From contig JANLPR010000124.1 of the NCBI GenBank assembly GCA_031367345.1, positions 1 through 17,723 of the forward strand: a stretch of 17,723 bases of DNA, written 5' to 3'. Made by a program: the position numbers and the translations under genes. This DNA is from JADKIH01 sp031367345 (lineage in GTDB: Bacteria; Bacteroidota; Bacteroidia; AKYH767-A; 2013-40CM-41-45). The notes under the pieces were generated by a model. It had not been told where the DNA came from and did not search any database. It worked only from the letters and a program-made list of their open reading frames with translations. The stretch's first letter is position 1, and each line of letters starts with the position of its first letter. Positions 6,821 to 13,148 of the stretch are shown piece by piece.

Positions 6821-8908
6821 CTAATAGCTTCCGGCGCGCTTTCTTAGGAACCATTCGAGACTTAAAAAGGCAAGTAAGAAAAAGAATATCGCTTTTATAT
6901 CAACCATATCTCTCAATTTATAATGCGAATATGTTATTGTTTTAATATCGTTTCGTGACAAAAGCAATTCTTTAAGTTTATCTAATTCTGAAGGATAAAA
7001 CATTTTTCCTCCGTTTTTTTCTGCCAATAAATTCATTAATGAATGGTCAGCAACGGTCTCTGTAAGTTCTGCTTGCAATGGATTAATGGAAAATTGTCCG
7101 CCTGTATTGTAAACTTTTCCTGAAACTGTTACACTTGCTTTATACTTGTAATCTCCCGATGGCATAAAACCGGCATTTAAACTATATGCTTTTTCATTTT
7201 TAGAAAAAGTAAATGGATACGATTTCCCTTGACTATTACTTATCGTTAAATTGATATCAGGTGTATTGATCAATTCATAATTATCATTGTAAACTTCACC
7301 ATCAAAAGTGATAGGTTCATTTTCATCGAAACTATTTTTAGAAACCAATCTGAAATGAGATTTATTATCTTTCACACTTAAATTTTGAACTGTTTTATAT
7401 AACCAGTCATTGAACAAATCAAAATTCCCATTCGTAGAAAAGCAGCTTAGGCGCCATTTCCAGATTCCTTCTCCACATAAAATTCCGGTTTTACCTCCAT
7501 TCATTTCATTGAAAAGTTGTAAGGGCTGATCGGTAGCAATTGCTCCTATTTGCTGGTATAACAACACCGAATTGTTTGTAGTCGAACTGTATTTTCCAAA
7601 TGGACTTAATAAAACCGGAAATGCATTTAAGCCTTGTTCTAATTCGGGTGAAACAGTAAATAGCGAAAAGTTGCGATTCACCTTAGCTTGCACCGGATTT
7701 AATTTATCCAAGCTACCTGAAATACTTAATCCTAAGGCAAGACTGTTAAACTGATTAATTGACACCTGACTACCTACTATATAGAGAGTGGAAATCTTGC
7801 TCGATTTTAATTTTGAAATCACTTCATTCATCGGATGTTCAGATGATGGAAGATTATGTAAGATCACTAAATTATATTCCGCAAGTTGTTCGTTCATTTG
7901 ATCAGCTAAAACTGTTTTAACAGTATAGTTTTGGCCGGCTTCTAACGAAAGTTTAATGGCACCCATATCAGGATGAGGAGCGTTGCCAATAACCAATACT
8001 TTTTGTTTGCTTTCAACAACTTCAATATATAAATCACGAATATTATTGATAGTTGACACTTCACCGGAAATTGTAGAAAGTTCAATTTTATAATGAATTA
8101 TTCCTGACTTTTTAGCATCTAAAATTACTTGAGTTGACTGATTAAAACTATTTCCATTAATATTAATTGTTTTTGAAAAAACAACAGATGAATCCTGTTT
8201 TACTGTAAGTAAGGTTGCTGCGCCGGCATAACGTCGTGCTGCAATCTCAATTTCTATCGGAAAACTATTACCAAGAAAAACGGTTTTATTATAATTCAAT
8301 TTAGCAATTAATAGATCTTTCCGAATAGTTGTATCACCTAAGGCGATAGTGAAATATGGAACTTTTAATATGTCATCATTGTAAACAGGATTACTTCCTA
8401 AATTATACAATCCATCGCCGGCTATAACTACAGCACCAATGTTCCGTCCTGCATATCGATCGTTTACTTGTTGGAAAAGTGAAGAAAAATCAGTTTGCTT
8501 ATCGTGAAAAGTAAAATCAATTCCATCTGAAATTTTTTCACCCCAATTCAATTCTTTTACATCATATTTTTCTTTCAGTCCACTAATGAAAGCCAATAAA
8601 TCTGTTCGATATGTACCTTTATAATAAGCTGAATCTTGATACGAAATACTTTGTGAATTGTCCTGAGCAACAATGATGATTGGCTTTTCTTTTTCCCTAA
8701 ACATCGTTTTGATTAGAGGTGTTAAAAGCAATACAGAAAGGCAAAATATCAAAAATGCTCGCAGGCCAAATAATATTTTTCGTAACCACGGATGAACGTT
8801 ATCGAAAGAATGATCTTTTCTGTACAAAACATACGCGTAGACAAAACCGGCTATGGCGCAAACTGCAAGCCACCACAATGGCAATTCGGTAAGAAAATGT
8901 ATATTCAT
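6821..8908 (-). CDS. Membrane protein with VWA-like and GATase1-like regions
   Basis: A 695-aa inner-membrane protein. Two transmembrane helices lie near the N-terminus (about 8-28 and 45-66) and one near the C-terminus (about 671-688). Residues 76-87 (PIIIVAQDNSQS) carry a DxSxS motif, the start of a von Willebrand A metal-binding site; AVVIAGDGLYNLGSNP (159-174) and VPYFTIALGD (183-192) match later VWA strands. Residues 303-350 look like the start of a class I glutamine-amidotransferase-like fold (KVLVIGNAPHPDMGAI). GGKTGILCGEGIWKWRL (471-487) is a signature of this group of Bacteroidota membrane proteins. The large middle part should lie in the periplasm. Related proteins sit beside Bat/aerotolerance or MoxR loci, but no MoxR-like ATPase is present here. 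The exact function is not known. ATG start, no clear Shine-Dalgarno. Confidence 0.85.
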   Translation of the reverse strand: MNIHFLTELPLWWLAVCAIAGFVYAYVLYRKDHSFDNVHPWLRKILFGLRAFLIFCLSVLLLTPLIKTMFREKEKPIIIVAQDNSQSISYQDSAYYKGTYRTDLLAFISGLKEKYDVKELNWGEKISDGIDFTFHDKQTDFSSLFQQVNDRYAGRNIGAVVIAGDGLYNLGSNPVYNDDILKVPYFTIALGDTTIRKDLLIAKLNYNKTVFLGNSFPIEIEIAARRYAGAATLLTVKQDSSVVFSKTININGNSFNQSTQVILDAKKSGIIHYKIELSTISGEVSTINNIRDLYIEVVESKQKVLVIGNAPHPDMGAIKLSLEAGQNYTVKTVLADQMNEQLAEYNLVILHNLPSSEHPMNEVISKLKSSKISTLYIVGSQVSINQFNSLALGLSISGSLDKLNPVQAKVNRNFSLFTVSPELEQGLNAFPVLLSPFGKYSSTTNNSVLLYQQIGAIATDQPLQLFNEMNGGKTGILCGEGIWKWRLSCFSTNGNFDLFNDWLYKTVQNLSVKDNKSHFRLVSKNSFDENEPITFDGEVYNDNYELINTPDINLTISNSQGKSYPFTFSKNEKAYSLNAGFMPSGDYKYKASVTVSGKVYNTGGQFSINPLQAELTETVADHSLMNLLAEKNGGKMFYPSELDKLKELLLSRNDIKTITYSHYKLRDMVDIKAIFFFLLAFLSLEWFLRKRAGSY

Positions 8909-8963
8909 AATGGGAGGCCTAAAGGTATCATAAATATTCGTGGCTATAACTCCTATTTTACAC

Positions 8964-8971
8964 CAAAATTA
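8964..8971 (-). promoter_or_regulatory. Candidate -7 element (TAATTTTG) for the membrane protein/M16 block
   Basis: On the minus strand this reads TAATTTTG, a full match to the Bacteroidota -7 consensus TAnnTTTG, and would start transcription about 50 nt upstream of the ATG at 8908. The -33 region is a weak match (TTAA rather than TTTG). Confidence 0.4.
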
Positions 8972-9001
8972 AAGGCAATTTGTTAATAAGTTAACTTGCT
9001 A

Positions 9002-9295
9002 TTAAACGATATTGAATGTGATTAACATTGTTGTTACAAATAGTAAGACAAGAGAAATCAGAAATGCTCCATCTGCTATTTTTTCATATTGCAAAGACCG
9101 ATTCGAAACGCTTCTCAGCGATAAAAATGAAAAAATACAGCTAGTCATGAGTGATATCATTGTAACTGAAGTGCATTCATCGATAAATGTAGTTGAATTT
9201 AATTTCAACAACTTCAAGGATGTAAGTACTACAAAGCAAATTCCAAGTAAGTTAGAAGATGCGTTGAGGATATGATGTGAATTAATTGATTTCAA
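9002..9295 (-). CDS. Small three-helix membrane protein (conserved hypothetical)
   Basis: A 97-aa protein with three predicted transmembrane helices at about 17-31, 44-60 and 76-96 and a short polar loop (RSVSNRSLQYEKIAD) between helices two and three. The pattern LNASSNLLGICFVVLTSLK, then TFIDE and SFLSLRS, then YEKIAD followed by a hydrophobic helix, matches from memory a widespread small membrane protein family of unknown function. The only plausible start is TTG at 9295; the frame stays open upstream without an ATG until it runs into the rnpB terminator. The opposite strand also has an 87-codon frame, but it lacks the helix pattern and is a shadow. No function can be assigned. Confidence 0.72.
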   Translation of the reverse strand: MKSINSHHILNASSNLLGICFVVLTSLKLLKLNSTTFIDECTSVTMISLMTSCIFSFLSLRSVSNRSLQYEKIADGAFLISLVLLFVTTMLITFNIV

Positions 9296-9308
9296 AGTAA
9301 TTTTTATT

Positions 9309-9340
9309 CGAACATACGTAATCTTTAAGGTATAGTCAAA
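9309..9340 (-). promoter_or_regulatory. Candidate promoter of the small membrane protein, overlapping the rnpB terminator
   Basis: On the minus strand TTTG (9340-9337) is followed after 20 nt by TATGTTCG (9316-9309), one mismatch from TAnnTTTG. The -33 box lies inside the T-tract of the rnpB terminator. Transcription would begin about 8 nt before the TTG start at 9295, giving an almost leaderless message. Confidence 0.35.
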
Positions 9341-9368
9341 AAAAAACGCCCTTCGTAAGAAGAACGTT
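9338..9368 (-). terminator. Intrinsic terminator of rnpB
   Basis: On the minus strand a 10-bp stem (9359-9368 with 9345-9354, two G-T pairs) closes a TTAC loop (9355-9358) and runs into a T-tract of about nine bases (9338-9346). It lies directly after the 3' end of the RNase P RNA. Confidence 0.85.
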
Positions 9369-9371
9369 TAT

Positions 9372-9732
9372 GTCATTGTTAAATAAGCCGGGTTCTGTTA
9401 CCGCAAGCGGCATCCATCATTTATCTGGGATAATGTTCACACATTACCTCAATCGACCTACCCATCAAGGCTTCCGAAGAAATTGAGCGTGCAGCTCTTT
9501 ACCTTGACTTATTTGGTCTTTCAGCTTCTGAGGTTTACCCCTTTTGACCATTGCTGACCAAAAGCGTGAGCTCTTACCTCACGTTTTCACCTTTTCCTGC
9601 AAGCAGGTAGTTATTTTCTGTGGCACTGCTGTCTTTGTCTTGCAACAAATCCTTCCTGTTAGGAAGCAAAATGCACTATGCTGCCCGGACTTTCCTCCCT
9701 TCTATTTCAAAGAGCGATGGATTATCAATGAC
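9372..9732 (-). ncRNA. rnpB: RNase P RNA, class A
   Basis: The catalytic RNA of RNase P, which matures the 5' end of tRNA precursors. Read on the minus strand, the 5' part has the invariant GGAAAGTCCGGGC (9682-9695 area), the middle has GCCACAGAAA, AAGAGCTCACG and GATGGATG, and the 3' part has ACAGAACCCGGCTTA (9384-9398 area). These are the conserved blocks that form the catalytic core and P4. The ends are set by the P1 helix: GTCATTG at 9732-9726 pairs with CAATGAC at 9378-9372. The length, about 361 nt, is usual for class A. A TAnnTTTG promoter lies 5 nt upstream and a terminator 4 nt downstream, so it is its own transcription unit. The plus-strand frame at 9544-9801 is a shadow. Confidence 0.96.
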
Positions 9733-9736
9733 TTGG

Positions 9737-9744
9737 CAAATGTA
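9737..9744 (-). promoter_or_regulatory. -7 promoter element of rnpB (TACATTTG)
   Basis: The minus strand reads TACATTTG, a perfect TAnnTTTG, ending 5 nt before the P1 helix of the RNase P RNA, which is the expected distance to a transcription start. The -33 region is only T-rich (TTTTCA about 20 nt further upstream). Confidence 0.6.
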
Positions 9745-9833
9745 GCACTTTTTATAGTATTAAATGAAAAGCAGTTTTCACTCAATTTAATGCGCAAGTA
9801 AAGCCGACGGATTAATTCGTGAAAATAAAAATG

Positions 9834-9841
9834 TATTTTTG
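9834..9841 (+). promoter_or_regulatory. -7 promoter element of the TonB-receptor operon (TATTTTTG)
   Basis: TATTTTTG fits TAnnTTTG exactly, 38 nt before the receptor ATG, giving a leader of about 33 nt that is A/T-rich and has no Shine-Dalgarno. It diverges from the rnpB promoter, with about 90 bp between the two -7 boxes. No good -33 box is seen. Confidence 0.5.
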
Positions 9842-9879
9842 CCGCTGAACAAACGAACATTTTATTTGTTAAAAAATAT

Positions 9880-12261
9880 ATGAAATTTATTTTAAAAACG
9901 AATTTACTTTTAATAGTTGTAGTAAATCTATTTTTTCCAAAATTGACTTTCGCTCAGAAAAACAAAACGATTAGTGGTTTTGTCAAGGAAGAATCATCTG
10001 GCGAATCGTTATTGGGTGCTAATGTATACGTAAAGGAAACAATGAAAGGAACAGTTACCAATCAATATGGTTTCTACTCTTTAACTATACCTGAAGGGAA
10101 TTACACATTGGTGTTTTCTTTTATCGGTTTTCAGAATCAGGAATTTCCAATTCTACTTGACAAAGATCTAAGAAAAAATGCTTCACTTCAATCTAACGCT
10201 ATTGAAACAAAAGAGGTAGTTATTTCCGGTGAGAAACTAGATCGAAATGTGCAAAGCACGGAAATGGGCCGTGAAAAAATTGACATTGAAAAAATTAAAA
10301 CACTTCCCTCTTTCTTAGGTGAAGTAGATATTCTAAAAACTATTCAACTTTTACCCGGTGTATCTGCTGCCGGTGAAGGGAATAGTGGGTTTTATGTAAG
10401 AGGTGGTGGCCCCGATCAAAATCTGATCTTGCTCGATGAAGCTAATGTGTACAATGCCGCCCATTTGTTTGGTTTCTTTTCTGTATTCAATGCCGACGCT
10501 GTGCAAAATATTACACTCACTAAAGGCAATATGCCGGCTAACTACGGTGGACGACTATCTTCTGTTCTTGACATTCAAATGAGAGAGGGCAATAACAAGA
10601 AATTTAAAGTGCAAGGAGGTATTGGATTTGTATCGTCGCGACTTACTATTGAAGGGCCGATAAAAAAAGATACAAGCTCCTTCATTATTTCTGCAAGAAG
10701 AACTTTTATCGATTTATTTCTGGGCAAACCATTTATTAAATCATCTTCTCCATTCAATGGAAATAAATATTATTTCTATGATTTAAATGCGAAAGTAAAT
10801 TATCGATTAAGCGATAAAGACAGATTATTTTTAAGTGGTTATTTTGGCCGTGATGTCTTCAATTTCAAAAGCCAGAATTCCGATTTCAGTCTAAATATCC
10901 CTTGGGGAAACGCAACTGCAACTGCTCGTTGGAATCATTTATTCAGTAATAAATTATTTCTAAACACATCTTTGATTTATACCAATTACGATTTTCAATT
11001 TGAAGGCGGACAAGAACAGTTTAGCTTTAAATTATTTTCAGGGATCACCGATTATAACGCTAAAACAGATTTCACTTGGGTTCCTTCTCCTAAACACAAT
11101 ATTAAATTTGGAGCTAATTACATCTACCATATTTTCGTACCAAGCAATGCAAGTGCTCGTTCAGGTAATGTGAATTTTAACTTAGGTGATATAGTGAAAC
11201 AATATGCGCACGATGGAGCAATTTATTTTAACGATGAATTTGATATCAATCATCGATGGTTATTAAATGGAGGAATACGGTTGACCATGTTTAGTCAAGT
11301 TGGTCCATTTGACCGATACATTCTTGATCCTATTTCGAATTTGCCATCAGATACAATACATTATAGTAAAGGTGATGTTGTTAAATCATATCCAAACATT
11401 GAACCTCGATTTGCCGTTCGTTATTCTTTGAACGAAAGTTCTTCTCTTAAAGCTAGCTATTCGCAAAATTATCAGTACATACATTTAGCATCTCTATCCG
11501 GAATTTCATTGCCAACAGATACATGGGTTCCATCGTCTGATAGAGTTAAACCTCAATTTGGTACTCAATATGCTCTGGGGTATTTCAAAAATTTCAAAAA
11601 TAATACCTATGAAACTTCTGTTGAAGTGTATTACAAATCAATGAAAAATCAGATTGAATATCAAGAAGGATTTCTTCCGGAGAATCAAGTGAATGGTAAT
11701 CTCGATAATTATTTTGTGTTTGGAAAAGGTTGGTCGTATGGTACGGAGTTCTTTATTAAAAAATCAAAAGGAAATTTTTCAGGATGGATTGGTTATACCA
11801 TTGCTTGGACAAAAAGGAAATTTGAAGATTTAAATTTGGGAAATACTTTTTTTCCAAAATATGATCGAAGACACGATGTTTCACTTGTTCTTACATACGA
11901 AATTAGCAAGAAGTGGACATTGGGTGCTACATGGGTTTATGCGACCGGAAATTTAAATACATTTCCTCAACGACTGTATTTATTGAGCAATGGAAATATT
12001 GTGCAGGATTACGGTGGACAAAGAAATAATTATCGCATCGCACCATATCATCGCTTAGATGTGAGCGCAACATTGAAAGGAAAATCAACTAAAAAGTTTG
12101 AATCAAGTTGGAATTTCAGTGTATTTAATGCCTACAATCGTTACAATCCTTATATTATTTATTTCGATAATAAATTTGAGAATAATGTTGTGACTGTACA
12201 AGCCAAACAGATATCGCTCTTCCCTATTATCCCAAGTGTCACTTACAATTTCAAGTTCTGA
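9880..12261 (+). CDS. TonB-dependent outer-membrane receptor with N-terminal carboxypeptidase-regulatory-like domain
   Basis: A 793-aa outer-membrane transporter. Signal peptide 1-25 (cut after TFA). Residues about 29-105 form a carboxypeptidase-D regulatory-like domain (ISGFVKEESSGESLLGANVYV, GTVTNQYGFYSLTIPEG, LVFSFIGFQ). The plug domain follows at about 125-232, with VDILKTIQLLPGV, FYVRGGGPDQNLILLDEANVY and NMPANYGGRLSSVLDI. The rest is the 22-strand beta-barrel, ending in Phe (VTYNFKF) as outer-membrane barrels do. The plug style and the following DUF4249 gene (2 nt away) mark it as the receptor-DUF4249 type rather than a SusC/SusD pair: there is no SusD here. It depends on TonB-ExbBD energy. 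The substrate is unknown; no Fur-like site or sigma/anti-sigma pair is seen nearby. Confidence 0.94.
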   Translation: MKFILKTNLLLIVVVNLFFPKLTFAQKNKTISGFVKEESSGESLLGANVYVKETMKGTVTNQYGFYSLTIPEGNYTLVFSFIGFQNQEFPILLDKDLRKNASLQSNAIETKEVVISGEKLDRNVQSTEMGREKIDIEKIKTLPSFLGEVDILKTIQLLPGVSAAGEGNSGFYVRGGGPDQNLILLDEANVYNAAHLFGFFSVFNADAVQNITLTKGNMPANYGGRLSSVLDIQMREGNNKKFKVQGGIGFVSSRLTIEGPIKKDTSSFIISARRTFIDLFLGKPFIKSSSPFNGNKYYFYDLNAKVNYRLSDKDRLFLSGYFGRDVFNFKSQNSDFSLNIPWGNATATARWNHLFSNKLFLNTSLIYTNYDFQFEGGQEQFSFKLFSGITDYNAKTDFTWVPSPKHNIKFGANYIYHIFVPSNASARSGNVNFNLGDIVKQYAHDGAIYFNDEFDINHRWLLNGGIRLTMFSQVGPFDRYILDPISNLPSDTIHYSKGDVVKSYPNIEPRFAVRYSLNESSSLKASYSQNYQYIHLASLSGISLPTDTWVPSSDRVKPQFGTQYALGYFKNFKNNTYETSVEVYYKSMKNQIEYQEGFLPENQVNGNLDNYFVFGKGWSYGTEFFIKKSKGNFSGWIGYTIAWTKRKFEDLNLGNTFFPKYDRRHDVSLVLTYEISKKWTLGATWVYATGNLNTFPQRLYLLSNGNIVQDYGGQRNNYRIAPYHRLDVSATLKGKSTKKFESSWNFSVFNAYNRYNPYIIYFDNKFENNVVTVQAKQISLFPIIPSVTYNFKF

Positions 12262-12263
12262 TA

Positions 12264-13148
12264 ATGAAAAATATAATTTATGTTTTCGTACTCTTATTTT
12301 CATTTGCTATAAGCGGTTGCGAAAAAAATGTAACAGTTGTAATTCCCGCATCCTCCACAGAGATTGTGGTAGAAGGATATATTGAACCGGGAAAATCACC
12401 AATCGTGCTCTTGACACGTTCTCTTCCTTTTTTCGGAGAAATAAATGTGAATAATATTTTTCAGAACACAGTTACCGGAGCTATCGTAATAGTTGATGAT
12501 GGCATACAAGAAGATACATTAACACAATTCGGAAATTTTGGAATTTACACTTCTTCTACAATGCTTGGTCAAATCGGAAGAACGTATTCATTAAAAGTTA
12601 TTGCCGGCGATCAAACTGTTTCAGCAGTTACAACATTACCTCCTGCCATTCCATTTGACTCGTTATGGTGGAAAGTAGATGGAACGCGAGATTCACTTGG
12701 TTTTTTGTGGGCGCATCTCACAGATCCAGATACTTTGGGAAATAGCTATCGAATTTTTATGCAACGAATCAATCATTATACTTATGGACAGGAGTTAGGC
12801 AAACAAAAAGATTCGACATTTACGACACCACCAGGAAGCGTTTTTGAAGATCGTTATATTAACGGAAAAAGTTTTGATATCAGTTTTCCTCGAGGTAGTT
12901 TCCAAAATTCAACGAAAGAAGAAGATGACAATAAAGAACGTTTACTTTACAAACGAGGCGACACTATTGTTGTTAAATTTTGTACGATCGATAGAGCTCA
13001 TTTTGAATTTTGGAGAACAGAAGAATCACAAATTAGCAGCAATGGAAATCCATTTGGATCGCCACAACCTGTTCACTCAAATATTGTTGGAGGATTAGGA
13101 ATTTGGGGAGGTTATACACCAACTTACGATACTGTTATCGCAAGGTAA
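12264..13148 (+). CDS. DUF4249 lipoprotein, partner of the TonB-dependent receptor
   Basis: A 294-aa lipoprotein. The lipobox is FAISGC, with lipidated Cys19 followed by EKN. It starts with the family pattern CEK..V.IP....IVVEGYIEPG, followed by VLLTRSLPFFG, then GAIVIVDDG and GQIGRTYSLKVIAGDQTVSAVTTLP, all typical of the Bacteroidota-specific DUF4249 family, which is found after receptors of the preceding type. The function of the family is not established; by position it is probably an outer-membrane lipoprotein that helps bind or pass the substrate. The ATG is 2 nt after the receptor TGA, so the two are co-translated. Its TAA (13146-13148) directly abuts the stop of the convergent peroxidase gene. 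Length is within the usual range, so it is intact. Confidence 0.9.
   Translation: MKNIIYVFVLLFSFAISGCEKNVTVVIPASSTEIVVEGYIEPGKSPIVLLTRSLPFFGEINVNNIFQNTVTGAIVIVDDGIQEDTLTQFGNFGIYTSSTMLGQIGRTYSLKVIAGDQTVSAVTTLPPAIPFDSLWWKVDGTRDSLGFLWAHLTDPDTLGNSYRIFMQRINHYTYGQELGKQKDSTFTTPPGSVFEDRYINGKSFDISFPRGSFQNSTKEEDDNKERLLYKRGDTIVVKFCTIDRAHFEFWRTEESQISSNGNPFGSPQPVHSNIVGGLGIWGGYTPTYDTVIAR

Noticed and set aside
9012..9275. An 87-codon plus-strand frame
   Set aside because: It is the complement of the small three-helix membrane protein, which has a far more convincing helix pattern on the minus strand.
9544..9801. An 85-codon plus-strand frame
   Set aside because: It overlaps the RNase P RNA and its promoter; the conserved RNA blocks explain the sequence.
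10575..10757. Short minus-strand frame inside the TonB receptor (and similar ones at 785, 1713, 3031, 3586, 3994, 5566, 7572, 8792, 12103, 12844 and 15656)
   Set aside because: All lie opposite or inside convincing longer genes and show no motif or start context of their own.
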